Program-made: the position numbers and the translations under genes
Part shown: positions 10,857-22,107 of the stretch, one piece after another
Numbering within the stretch: the stretch's first letter is position 1
Layout of the letters: each line of letters opens with the position of its first letter
Source: Brachynemurus nebulosus
Taxonomy: Eukaryota; Arthropoda; Insecta; Neuroptera; Myrmeleontidae
Direction: 5' to 3'
Assembly (NCBI GenBank): GCA_035578155.1
Contig: JAPWDM010000011.1
Coordinates: 20,994,375 to 21,058,374, forward strand
Length of the DNA stretch: 64,000 nt
Notes under the pieces: generated by a model
Told to the model about the DNA's origin: nothing
The model's input: only the letters and a program-made list of their open reading frames with translations
Database searches by the model: none

Positions 10857-11669
10857 AACCATAATCAGACATTACTGTAAGAAATTTTTCGATTTTGTAT
10901 ACTTATTGGTAATTTGTTCGAATTGCATGCCATTTATTAGTTAAGCTGCAATATTACTTAAGTACTTATTAATGCCGTTTTAATTAAAATACTTATGTAT
11001 ATATTTTTTAGATGTACTTTTGCCATTTTATTAATTAGCATGTCTTAAAGTGTTCATGATCGCTCTAAAATATACAGTTTACTATTGTATATATATATTT
11101 AAAATTTTACGACCAAATGTCGTGCGCATTTATGATGTACATAAGTAATAGCGTGAACAAATGTTATGTAATAATTTTTAAACAATACAATTTTATGACT
11201 ATATTGTACGTGGACGTAATTAGAATTGTTGCGTAAAAGAATTAAATTACTTTTTTTTTTAAATTTAAGTAATTACAAATAAATTTCTAAACAAATACTA
11301 AATGCAATATTTATTCTGTAATGGAGAATAAATACTTCCCTCTCTATTTCTCTCTCTATATGTATTTATATATAAGAACGAAAGGCAGAGATTTTCATTG
11401 GAGAATATGTAAATACTGTAGATCACATATGCCGCTATTCCCACCACTTTATACCATGCCATACGCGTTGCTAAAATTAAACATAGTAGTTTTATCAGTG
11501 TGTTAATTAATATAAGTAAACAATGAAAATTTCATTAATTTTCATCTATTGATGAACCATTTTTAGGATGACTGCAGAGTATAGTAAGTATATAAAAGTT
11601 TAAAATTTTATAGGTACATACTTAAAACTGTGACATTAAAGAAAGTAAATACAGATAATACTGGTTATA
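10857..11669. other. AT-rich non-coding DNA
   Basis: I see no gene. The open frame at 11321-11506 has low-complexity composition and no recognisable family. Confidence 0.4.
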
Positions 11670-11673
11670 TTAA

Positions 11674-12561
11674 GGGGGGGGTAAGGTTTTTAAAATTTTT
11701 TTTGCATTTTTTTTTTTTAAATTTTTTTTCTGAATGTACAACATGTCGAGCGTGTTGTGTCAAAATTTCAAGTAAATCCGAGCAAAACTAATGAAGATAC
11801 AGCGTTTCAAGCGACCGGCCCTCATGCTCGATTTCTATACCTGTCTGGTAGCTGCGCGACGCGCCTACTTGCTAAGTATAAAATTTACTTTAATTTTATA
11901 CTTACAAATCTTATACAAAACAAATACTTACTATAATTACCCGCGTAAGTATAAAAAATTATATAATTTTATTGATGCTTAGTTTTGGATTTTTGAGTAT
12001 AAAAAACTTTAAATCCATTTTCTCGCAAACAACATTTTTGAAGTCCGTGAACATCATAACTCAAAATCTACTTCACCAATTTTGTTGAAATTTTGTACAC
12101 TGTTTCTACACATAAATCAACAGGTAATGAGGTCGAGTTTTTTTTTTTTTTGCTATTTTTTTCCAGTTTATAATAAAAAATTAACCGAAATTTTTAGCAA
12201 AAATTGCGTTTTTCACTTCAAAATGCTGCCAAAAATAAAAAAATCGAAAAAATACAAAAAACTCTTCGTGACTCCCTAGGGAAACATATCGCCTTTTAAA
12301 CGCATTTCGATTTTTTTGTCTCGGATGATCCGGTACCAAGTTATGATGTTCACCGCAAAACAACTTTTTTTCGAGGCGCCTCCGGAAATTCACTGTCACG
12401 GACTTATTTATCGATATTTGTAATTGATAATTTTTTCAAAGATACTTCAGATGTTATACTATAACGTGTATATGAAATAAATAAGCCAACATTATTCATA
12501 TCTCCAAAAAAAAATCATGAAAATATGCCTTTTTTTCGCGTTTAAAACCTTACCCCCCCCC
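11674..12561. mobile_element. TTAA-flanked element with GGGGGGGGTAAGG termini
   Basis: TTAA at 11670-11673 is followed by a run of eight G and TAAGGTTTTTAAAATTTT. The right end is inverted, AAAACCTTACCCCCCCCC, followed by TTAA at 12562-12565. Length is 888 bp. TTAA duplication points to piggyBac-type integration, though these ends do not carry the common CCCTTTG terminus. The open frames at 11791-12399 on both strands sit inside it and encode no family I recognise. Confidence 0.75.
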
Positions 12562-12565
12562 TTAA

Positions 12566-12888
12566 ACGGATACACTTTGACAAATCCTTATACAAAAATA
12601 ATGTGACAAACTTACGCTCTTTTTGTTTGAACAAATTGCCTTAACGTTATAATAACAATTTTAAAAGTCTGAACCATTTCTACATAAAATCAAGTATATT
12701 GCTCACAATTATTAGTGAATTAATCGCTTTAAGCGTTACTTTACATGGTATTCTGTATTTGTAATTAACTTAAAAAGTGTTCCACAGTGAAAAAAGTTTG
12801 GAAAACACTGATCTAGGTTTAGGTGTATTAATTGTCAAAACAGTGTATTAGTTGGACTTTTCTCCATAATGCATCATAACCACCAACG
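12566..12888. other. non-coding DNA
   Basis: Nothing delimitable seen. Confidence 0.35.
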
Positions 12889-12889
12889 T

Positions 12890-13006
12890 GTTAAATTTAA
12901 AGTATATTTTGTTTATTGTGTTTGGAATATGAATCTGTTCTGCAAAACAGAGAATGAAATATGGTGTGTTCATTCCAGGTGTTCATATTACAAACAAAAT
13001 AATATA

Positions 13007-13093
<87 letters not shown>

Positions 13094-13165
13094 CTGAACA
13101 CCATATTTCCTTCTCTGTTTTGCAGAACAGATTCATATTCCAAACACAATAAACAAAATATACCC
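12890..13165. repeat. inverted repeat with a (TA)n loop
   Basis: The arms at about 12899-12970 and 13092-13162 are inverted copies. Each contains ATTGTGTTTGGAATATGAAT and CTGTTCTGCAAAACAG, and they bracket a long TA tract. The shadow open frames on both strands here encode the same arm peptide plus a Y-I repeat, which is an artefact of the palindrome. Confidence 0.8.
13001..13090. repeat. (TA)n microsatellite
   Basis: About 90 bp of TA dinucleotide with a single C interruption near 13024, forming the loop of the inverted repeat around it. Confidence 0.95.
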
Positions 13166-13351
13166 ATAGTTTATTATTGGCACTATAAATTATGTGATAA
13201 GTACTGAAAAGTACTGAAAAAACGGTTTTTTTAGTACTTACTAACTTTTTGTACTGTCTAACCAAACTTTAAGATGCGCTTTTCTGGAAGCGATATTTTC
13301 GACCGTACACCCTTTTCTAACGAACTCTTCAATTTCTAAATTTTATACATA

Positions 13352-13781
13352 CAGAGTGTTCATAAAGTTGCGGACAGCTGAAAATCTCAGTTAATATTGA
13401 CTTGATCGAAAAATAACCCGGACAAAAGTTTCATGGAAAGAAATAAGGAACTAGAAAATGACCTCGAATTTGACCTTGACCATGACTGACCAAAATTTGG
13501 AGGTCAACTTTGTTTTTTTTAAAATGGAAACCCCTATTTTTGACCTCGGATTCGGAAAGAGCGGGAAATTCTACGTTGAAAACCATATTCATACTTCATA
13601 TCCCAAAGTCGTGTGAAGGTCATAAAAACGCAAAAAATATGATACTTGTTGGTCAAGGTTAAATTCAAAGTCATTTTCTAGTTCCTCATTTCTTCCCATG
13701 AAATTTTTGTGCGGGATATTTTTCGATAAAGTCAATATTAACTGAGATTTTCAGCTGTTCCGCAACTTTATGAACGCTCTG
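13352..13781. mobile_element. MITE with about 75 bp inverted termini (CAGAGTGTTCATAAAG)
   Basis: TA (13350-13351) precedes CAGAGTGTTCATAAAGTTGC. The right end is the inverted GCAACTTTATGAACGCTCTG. Identity extends inward through AGCTGAAAATCTCAGTTAAT to a GATCGAAAAATA block, about 75 bp each side. The right TA has decayed to CA. The interior has GACCTTGACC-type words and no coding content. Confidence 0.85.
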
Positions 13782-14215
13782 CATGCAGTTACATATTTTC
13801 ATTTAGTTTCAGTGGTATTAGGTCTCTTTTACAACTCAAAAATACATCTTGTATATTTTATCGACTTAACATTTATTAGGTACAATTAATTTAAACGTGA
13901 AAAAATGTGATAATCACGAATTTACATAATTTATCTCTCTATTTAGAATACGTATATGTATGTAATATGAAATAGAAATAAATTGAAATATAATTTTTTA
14001 TACAAAAATAAAAGGTACGAAAAAAATATTAATTCACTGCATTCAATATTATTACTTCATTATATTATGTTATTGTAATATTTAAATTGCTAAGACAATT
14101 TACAATATCGTGAAATAATATTCTTACGTTCATTTTTATTTCATTGGGATATTATTTTCAATTGTTACATATTATACGTCCATTACTTCTATTAGTATGT
14201 ATTTACCATAAAATA
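13782..14215. other. AT-rich non-coding DNA
   Basis: No feature seen. Confidence 0.35.
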
Positions 14216-14217
14216 TA

Positions 14218-15298
14218 GGGAAAAATTGGGAGAGACGGCGCACTTATTGAGAATTCTTACCAGCGTTTATTTTATTTTAATTAAATAAAAAAATAATTTA
14301 TATTTTCTCGTGTTTTTTGGTGGGTCTAAGTCTAACACGCCTATAAATACCCCAGTAAACCTAAAGGCCTAAAATTGTTGTATATAGATTAAGTTGGCAT
14401 TCAAGATGTAGCTTTTAGGAGTTCCAAATTTAGATCCCACTCTCACTGTTTTTACACCAAAATTTCATGTTTTTTCGGAGCATCTAACACGCCTTCAGCC
14501 CCCCAATTAAAATAGTAGGCTGAAATTTTTAAATATATATAAGCAATAGAATGCAAATTTCAATCTCACTTAAGTATTTTAAAAATTTCAAAGATAAAGG
14601 GAATATTCGACTTTAGTAGTGGAGTTGTAGGTACTAGTGAAAAAAAAGGTCGCCGGAAATTCCCTTAAAATGGTTGTCTTTATATCTCTGACTCTGACTA
14701 TAATTTTTATTATCTTTATAGTATTTATAAGTAAACGAAATGACTGAAAAAACTATTGAAAACATCATTATAAAAAAGAACACTGCAAAAATAGCACTTT
14801 TAATTATAACTAACTGTGTGACATGTTTCGATTCATATAATCATTATCAAACACGCAGTTTTAATTCAGTAAAAGTAACGCTCAAATGTTTTAAAATCAT
14901 TATCACAGTTTTTAATTGTTTTTCTTTGACTAAAAAAATTTAACCAAATGTAGACTATTATTGTAATTTTTTATAAATTTATAAAAAGTGTTTTGAACTT
15001 TTTTTCTAATGAATAAACTGCAATTCTCGATTTCAAAACGATCATATTTTTATCTTGACTTGTTTATCCTTATTAGAAATAATCATAGACATTTCCTGAA
15101 TGTACCAAAGCACGCCTCTTGTTTTTTTTTTTTTTAATAATTATTACCGACACTTATTTAGTATAAAACTTATTTTAATAGATAGATAATATTTTGTCAG
15201 AAAATTATTTAAAAATTTTTTTCGATATCCATCGTTAATATAAAAATATTTGTCCTATGCAACGTCTGCTACTCGTGCCAATTCTCCTCACTTTCCCC
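14218..15298. mobile_element. TA-flanked GGG-start element, GGGAGAGACGGCGCAC type
   Basis: TA (14216-14217) precedes GGGAAAAATTGGGAGAGACG. The inverse of the right end reads GGGGAAAGTGAGGAGAATTG, followed on the plus strand by TA (15299-15300). ACACGCC and CACGCC words recur inside (14335, 14490, 15111). The 67-codon open frame at 14740-14943 is K, I and T-rich and unrecognised. General layout matches 22108, 48292 and the end at 63695. Confidence 0.65.
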
Positions 15299-15300
15299 TA

Positions 15301-15783
15301 TGCCTAATAAATATACATTAATATGGTAACATACAATAATGTTTTTTATTTTAAAAAAATCTACTCACGATGTACAAAACAGTTAAAGAACGTTCGATTA
15401 CGTCACACACGATTTAACAGTATTTAAATTTATTATGCGATTAATAAATGAGTCACCTTTCTATGTGTAATAAAATATATACCATGTATACTTTAAATAT
15501 GTACGTTTAGAAAATTCTATGTTGTGACTGCTGTACATACGTATTAGGTGTAAAGGTGTTTATTGCTTTAATGTCAAATGTCATCGAAGATATGTACGTA
15601 TATTCGAAAATCCTTGTACTTTTCCATAATTGTAAATATCTCAGTTTAGTAATAAATAATTGGTTTTCATTGTTATGGCTGATTTTTTTCCATTACAATT
15701 TTTCCACTGTTTACCAACAATAGATAAGCTACATTTTATTAAAAAAAAAAAAAAAAAAAAACTTTTTTTGGATACAGCAAAGT
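15301..15783. other. AT-rich non-coding DNA
   Basis: No gene seen. A poly-A run of about 20 at 15740-15760 lies just upstream of the next element. Confidence 0.35.
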
Positions 15784-15785
15784 TA

Positions 15786-16983
15786 GGCTGCGTTACACAT
15801 TGGATACGAATTGGTACGAAAATTGATTCGTACGAGCTCGTACTAAATTCATCCGTACGACTGGGTGGTTAGATTGGATACGGAATCGTGATACTAATTC
15901 GTATTTAAACTGAAAACTGGGGATGTTATGAATATCCGTAACCGTAATCGAAGCTACCGGATATCCGAAATAATTACAAATCTGAAACCGTATCCGAAAA
16001 TAAAAATTTCGGATTTGTTTCGGATAATAACAGACAACTGCCGTTGGAAAACAGCCGTTGGATCGCAGCAAATTTTTGCTGCATGTATTTCTCTTGATAG
16101 ATTTCCGTTGATTTGTATTTGACGTTCACTTTTTGGGGTAAAATTTTCCCCTTTTTTTTAAAAAAAAAAAATGTTCACTCAAAAGCAGTTATCCGTAACC
16201 GTATCCGAAACATTATCCGATATTATTACATATCCGTAACCGAAACCGAAACCGAAAAAAATGTTTTTAAGTATTCTTATCCGTATCCGTATCCGAAATT
16301 TCATATCCATAACATCCCTACTGAAAACCGTTAATACATATGATATGATATCAAACAATGGATCTAACTACTGAATCTTTCAAGAATCACCGTTTTAAAA
16401 TTTCTATTTATATAAAAACAAATAATTCTGGGTAAACGATTATTATTCATGTAGGTAGAACAGAAAAAACTGAATTCTGGAATTGCTTTGAAGAAATTCT
16501 TCAAGACGAACAGAAATTTTTTGAGTATTTGAACATGTCGCAAGTCACATTCAGTTATATTTTAAAAATTTACAATCTACTAAATTTCAACTTCAATATT
16601 TAGTTAAATTTTTAATACACATACTTAAAATATTTTTATTAGGTTAGCTTTGATGTCTTGATATATTTATTTAAAAAATTATCTAACCATATCGCCCTCT
16701 ATTAATGTTTTTGATCCCTTAAAGACCGCTTTTGTTCAACAAAAATGATTATTTTTTCTAAATCGATACATATTTTTTCGTACAAATTCGCATCAAAAAA
16801 AAAAAAAATATTTTGGTCGTATCACAAAGTCGTACAAACTCCTACGAAAGGGTCGTAAGCAGTGTAATCACGCATGTCTATTATGTATGCATTTGTTTAA
16901 TTCATATTAATTCGGATAAACTCGTACGAATTCGTACGAATCAATTTTCGGATGAATTCGTATCCAGTGTAAAACCGCTACCT
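15786..16983. mobile_element. TA-flanked GGCTGCGTTACACATTGG element, host of a nested hAT
   Basis: Left end GGCTGCGTTACACATTGGAT after TA. The right end, inverted, reads AGGTAGCGGTTTTACACTGG, then GATACGAATTCATCCG. The words TCGTACGAATT and CGTACGA recur inside both ends (15800-15860, 16780-16960). A hAT element occupies 15918-16320. Open frames within it are shadows of the repeated words. Confidence 0.75.
15918..16320. mobile_element. hAT-type MITE nested in 15786-16983
   Basis: Ends are TGGGGATGTTATGAATATCC and GGATATGAAATTTCGG (inverse strand, running to CATAACATCCCTA). They are flanked by the perfect octamer CTGAAAAC at 15910-15917 and 16321-16328. The words TATCCGTA and AACCGTA are repeated near both ends. 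About 403 bp, no transposase. Its position inside another element shows the order of insertion. Confidence 0.92.
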
Positions 16984-16985
16984 TA

Positions 16986-18096
16986 GATGTTCCCAATTTT
17001 CTGTCTCCATTCGTTTTTGTTTTTTTTTTTTTATAATAATAAATCACCTATAGTAATTTAAAGTTTTACGTCTACTTTAGCTTCATTTATGATTCACCCG
17101 ATTTGACTCATATGTATCAAAATTACATGTATTTATTTACATTTTGAAAAGCAATAAACCAGTAATATTCTAAAGATAATCCAATGCTTCAGGTTAAAAT
17201 TTTAATTTTTTATTGATATTTAGAACTATTTGGTAACACAAAATTTCAATGTTGTGAAAGTATAAATAATTAAGATTTTAAAAAAAAAATAGATAGGATT
17301 TCGTCATTCTAAGTATATTATGATTAAATATGATATTTTGAAATGATAGTTTTATATAATGATGAATTTATTGGTGGTATGGTTCATTTCAGTTAAATTT
17401 AACCATGCTTCGTCACTTTGAATTTAAATAATTTCCGTTTTCTTGGCTTTATCTCTTTTATTATTGCATTTATGTAAATTTTAAATTTGCAGTTTATTTT
17501 TAGAAAAGAATAGAAGATTGATTTGTTTCGAATATAAGAATTATTTAATTTTTTAACGAAAACTCATGATCAATTGTATCTGAAATGAGGTATATATTTG
17601 TAATATAATAACCTACATGAGATAATTTTATAAAATGTAATATTAGCTTATAAATTTAATTTTTTATTTATTTAAATATACAGCGAAACACACGAATTAT
17701 GATTGACCAAAGTCCAACAAAAAAGAAAGAACTATCTATTTTGTTACACTAAAACAAGAAAAAATAAAGGACAGGAAGAACTGGATTTTGATTCTTCAAA
17801 AATGTTGTGTTTGTTTATATGTAGATCTTTTTTCCTTTTCGATATATCAATCTAAATTATCAGGATAACAGTATACACAAGAAATTTTTAACCCTCAACA
17901 AAAATACCTCTGTGATACTTCTAATACTCTTGGTAAACTGTATTACACAGCGGTGTGATTAGCAATTTATTAATCTGTATTTGATAAAAGCCATTAAATG
18001 TTATGCGGGTGACGTGTTATCAGTGATAAAGTACTGGCCCGCATATATACAAAATATACTATTATACATTATGACTCTTTTATTTTTATTACGAAA
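16986..18096. other. AT-rich non-coding DNA
   Basis: No element could be delimited. It contains the small terminal-exon-like segment at 17684-17752. Confidence 0.4.
17684..17752 (+). other. possible very short terminal exon
   Basis: A T-rich tract ends ACAG at 17680-17683. It is followed by 22 open codons (RNTRIMIDQSPTKKKELSIL, LH) and TAA. An AATAAA follows at about 17763. The arrangement acceptor, short ORF, stop, poly-A signal is what a last exon looks like. The segment is too short to recognise, and AT-rich DNA yields such sites by chance. Confidence 0.2.
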
Positions 18097-18098
18097 TA

Positions 18099-19041
18099 CG
18101 AGGTGTGTTCAAAAAGTAAGGTGACTTTTCAAATTTCTCGGCCTACGTACATTCGCTTTTCGATTTTTTTTATTTTGTTGCGTTAATACACTCATCCCGA
18201 ACATATGTTCAAAGTTTCAGCTATATAGCATGCTTTGTTCGTTTGTGAGAGGCATAAAGGTTAGAAGTGTTTGGTGTGCTCGGCGATTTTCCTCTGTCGA
18301 AAAAAATGGATCAAAGAATTTACACCAAATTTTGTGTGAAAAATGGAATTAAGTGCTCCAAAATACTCGAAATGTTAACAGTGGCATACGGTGAGTCTAC
18401 TCTGAGTAAAAAATATGTTTATAAGTATTACAAGCTCTTCCAAGAAGCCCGAGAAGATGTCATTGACGAACCTCGCTCTGTCTGGACGCCCCAGCACGTC
18501 AAGAACTGATGAAAACGTTGAAAAAGTGAAGAAAATGGTATTGGGAAATCGTCGAATCACCATTAGAGAAGCTGCTGAGTATTAACTTGAAGTCATACAC
18601 CATTTGTGACAAGCCATACGAAAAAAAACGTCCGGAATTGTGGGAAAACAATTCATGGCTTTTTTATCACGATAAGCACTTGCTCACTTATCGTTGCTTG
18701 TGTGTAATTTTTTGCCCAAAAACAGCACCATAATCATGCCTCAGCTACCATATTCACCGGATTTGGCCCCCTGCGACTTTTTTCTGTTCCTAAAACTAAA
18801 AAAACCCATGAAAAGACGGAGATTTGCAACGATTAAGGAGATAAAAACTGCATCGCCGGAAGAGCTCAAGGCTATACCAAAAAGTGCATATCAGAAGTGC
18901 TTCGAGGATTAGAAAATGCATTAGCACAAGTGTATTGTATCTGAGGGGGATTACTTTAAAGGGAACAACATGAATATTGATGAATAAATAAAAGATCTTT
19001 GATAAAAATATAAAGTCACCTTACTTTTTGAACACACCTCG
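18099..19041 (+). mobile_element. internally deleted mariner element
   Basis: Perfect-looking inverted termini CGAGGTGTGTTCAAAAAGTA and its complement (ending ACACACCTCG at 19041), flanked by TA at 18097-18098 and 19042-19043. At 943 bp it is shorter than the roughly 1.3 kb of intact mariners, and the middle of the transposase is missing. The intact ends suggest a recent copy mobilised by a full-length relative. Confidence 0.95.
18307..18960 (+). pseudogene. mariner transposase, deleted and frameshifted
   Basis: The ATG at 18307 opens MDQRIYTKFCVKNGIKCSKI and continues through the N-terminal helix-turn-helix (ESTLSKKYVYKYYKLFQEAR). A frameshift occurs near 18484, after which another frame gives DENVEKVKKMVLGNRRITIR. 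The first catalytic Asp region is deleted near 18590-18610. The C-terminal half resumes with RPELWENNSW, a decayed HDN-like block (YHDKH), then PYSPDLAPCDFF containing the last Asp of the D,D34D triad, then IPKSAYQKCFED. It cannot make an active enzyme. Confidence 0.93.
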
Positions 19042-19043
19042 TA

Positions 19044-19784
19044 TTTTATTGTTTTACGTAATAGTCAGTAATTCTCAAGTAGGTACATTTCTAAGGAACT
19101 CTTTAAGGGGAATACTTAGTTGCGAACAAAAAGAATTAAAATATTTTTGTAATTTTTTTTAGATAAAATAATTATGTCTCTCATTTTTAACAATTTGTTC
19201 GTTTTAAAATACATATATGTATTTAGGTACTTGCAAACAAATTTTTATTAAGAAAAGCTAAAAAAAAAAGATAATTTAACATTGGGTTAAGTTGTCATAA
19301 TAAGGTATTCCGCCTTAAACGAATTAACAATTTTAATTATTTCGATAAAAATGAAATTTTTCTAACATTATTTCTTTTATTTGTTTCAGGTAATTACACA
19401 ATTTTATGTCAAATTATGAATATTTAAGAAACATTAAAAAATCACTGCAGTGTGGTGAGTCACTTTCATAATTATATTTTTAAATTTTTATGACTTAAAC
19501 GATAATGATCTTCTTAGCTATTTTTAGTTAAATAGTTTAAACGTTGTTTATAATAATTAATCATGCTTATAACAATTATGGCAGGGGTATTATAATAATA
19601 TTTCAACTGTCATACTGCAATATGTACTACAGATAAATTATTTTAAACCCTGCGTAACTGTAATGAGTAATTAACAGTATTTAGAAATCATTAGTTCTCG
19701 ACAAATGGCGAGTTTATTGTAAAAATATCGTTTGAATTATAAGTCCAGTAACACCATAATGCGTCAATTTAGTTTATTAGCGAA
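19044..19784. other. AT-rich non-coding DNA
   Basis: No gene. A strong 3' splice-like site (TTTATTTGTTTCAG, about 19377-19390) is followed by only a dozen open codons, so I do not call an exon. Confidence 0.4.
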
Positions 19785-19897
19785 TTTCCAGAATGGAAAC
19801 TCGCTATTACAGCCACTGTCATGACACGACTTGAACCCGGAACCATGGCAGAAATTTGTTTTGAGGTCCCTAGGAACCGAAAATAATATTCACTCAA

Positions 19898-19947
<50 letters not shown>

Positions 19948-19948
19948 G

Positions 19949-20003
<55 letters not shown>

Positions 20004-20280
20004 CCGCACGATAACTCTCGAACGAAATGTCCTAGGTTTACGAAATTTGGTGAGAACGTTGGAAGTCGAAAAATCTTGGATGAGTTCTTCAGCCAGACAC
20101 GTCGGATGGCAGGAACATGGTTTTTGTTCTTGCAAAAAATTAGTTTTTTGCCAAAATTTCCACTTATTCAAAAATTTTTGCGAAATTTATTTACACCATT
20201 TAAAAGAGAAGAAAAAATTACATAAAAAAGGTCTTTAAACTTTTTTTCTATGTCAGCTAGTTTCCGAGAAAAGCGATGTT
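19785..20280 (+). repeat. (TA)n / GTGTCCGCACGATAAC family, unit 1
   Basis: Starts near CGAATTTCCAGAATGGAAAC, passes CAGCCACTGTCATGAC and AGGTCCCTAGGAACCGAAAA, then a TA tract (19900-20000), then GTGTCCGCACGATAACTCTC. It ends near CTAGTTTCCGAGAAAAGCG. The unit at 20625-21040 is a direct repeat of it, about 0.84 kb away. Translations across the tract give long Y-I repeats and are artefacts. Confidence 0.85.
19900..20000. repeat. (TA)n microsatellite with GTATTTA interruptions
   Basis: About 100 bp of TA with two TG interruptions, always in the same place within the surrounding repeat family. Confidence 0.95.
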
Positions 20281-20620
20281 GTTTAGATTGTGATCATTTT
20301 ATCGTATAAAGTGTGAATCTAAGCACAGTCTAAGAACATATTCGACACAGTATGGATATTTTGTATATAATAGTATATATATGCATACGGTATCCTCTTT
20401 GATACGATCACATAATTTTATTGTGATACATGTATAAGGGTACAGGACCATTTCATTATCCGTACTACCATTATGCGTACGGTTTGGGTGTGTTGTATAT
20501 ACATATACAGTCTACGTGAGAAAATTTTTAATGTAAACAAAGATTTTTATGTAAACAAGTCTTAAATTTTTAACATATACAGGCGATTATTTTGAAAGTT
20601 AACATAAATATATGATAAAA
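20281..20620. other. spacer between two repeat units
   Basis: AT-rich, no gene. It separates the direct repeats at 19785 and 20625. Confidence 0.35.
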
Positions 20621-20624
20621 TTTC

Positions 20625-20742
20625 CGGAATGGAATTCAGCTATTACAGCCACTGTCATGACGCAGGGGGCATGACCTGAGCCCGGGACTATGGCAGAAAT
20701 TTGTTTTTAGGTCCCTAGAAACCGAAAATAATAGTCACTAAA

Positions 20743-20820
<78 letters not shown>

Positions 20821-21040
20821 GCACGATAACTCTCGAACGAAGTATCCAATTTTTACGAAACTTGGTGAGAACATTGGAAGTCCCAAACCCTTGGGTGAGT
20901 TCGTCAGCCAGACACGTCGGATGCCAGGAACATGGTTTTTGTTCTAGCAAAAAATTAGTTTTTGCCAAAATTTCCACTTATTCAAAAATTTTTGCGAAAT
21001 TTTTTTACACCATTTAAAAGAGAAGAAAAAATTACATAAA
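20625..21040 (+). repeat. (TA)n / GTGTCCGCACGATAAC family, unit 2
   Basis: Same order as unit 1: TTTCCGGAATGGAATTCAGC, CAGCCACTGTCATGAC, AGGTCCCTAGAAACCGAAAA, TA tract at 20745-20815, GTCCGCACGATAACTCTCG, AGACACGTCGGATGCCAGGA. It runs straight into the hairpin at 21042. Confidence 0.85.
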
Positions 21041-21041
21041 A

Positions 21042-21637
21042 TACCCCTGTCGTAGCATCCTGCATAACATAGCGAATTTCCATTTACAAAAGTACGTTTT
21101 TCTCGGAAACTAGTTGATATAGAGTAATTGTAAATAAAAATACCCCTGTCGCAGCATCCTGCATAACATAGCGAATATCCATTTACAAAAGTACGGTTTT
21201 CTCGGAAACTAGTTGATATAGAGTAATTGTAAATAAAAAAAACCTTCTTTATGTGATTTTTCCGCCTCAGTCCGCCAAATTTTTTTCACGAAAAATGTCC
21301 AAAACCCCGTAAACGTTTTCACGAAATTTCTTAAAAATAAGATGTTTCGTTCTTGAGTTATCGTGCGGACACATTTATATATATGTTTACTAAGTGTCCG
21401 CACGATAATTCAAGAACGAAACATCTTACTTTTAACAAATTTCATGAAAACGTTTACGGTGTTTTGGACATTTTTCGTGAAAAAAATTTGGCGGAATGAG
21501 GCGGAAAAATCACATAAAGAAGGTTTTTTTTATTTACAATTACTCTATATCAACTAGTTTCCGAGAAAAACGTACTTTTGTATATGGAAATTCGCTATGT
21601 TATGCAGGATGCTGCGACAGGGGTATTTTTTTATTTT
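21042..21637. repeat. large hairpin of the same family with a tandem 99 bp block
   Basis: The left arm (about 21141-21372) and right arm (about 21394-21632) are inverted copies joined by a 21 bp TA-containing loop. Both carry the GTGTCCGCACGATAA block next to the loop and TACCCCTGTCGCAGCATCCT (or its complement) at the outer end. The outer 99 bp of the left arm is duplicated in tandem (tacccctg at 21042 and 21141). The 64-codon open frames on the two strands are mirror images of each other. Confidence 0.88.
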
Positions 21638-22105
21638 AACTACTCTTATTTTCGTGTATGATGCTCGTTATGACGAAAACACGAAAATTATATTTTTAAT
21701 TTTTTGTGAATTATTAAGCTGGTGATTATAAAGAATAAAAAAATATATTTATAGCCAATAATTTAAAAGAATTAAAATTAATTAATAGGTACAAAATGTC
21801 TCAAGGTGAACTAAATTAATTGTTATATGTAAATATTTTCGTTAATTACTATAATTAAAATTATTGATTTTGTACGTTTATTATTCTTCATACGTAATGA
21901 TATCCGTTTTTTTGTTTATAATCGGCGCACAATTTCAATTACTGAATTTAAACAAATATGTATAGCCTAAAAGTGTCAAAAATTTTATAGTGACCGGGCG
22001 CCGTTTTAATCTAGTATCTTTTTACGAATATTACATTGCTTTGCTTATGAAAACGGCACTTCTTCGAGCTAATTTTACGTATTGAGAAAGTAATAATAAA
22101 TAGGA
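21638..22105. other. AT-rich non-coding DNA
   Basis: No feature seen. Confidence 0.35.
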
Positions 22106-22107
22106 TA

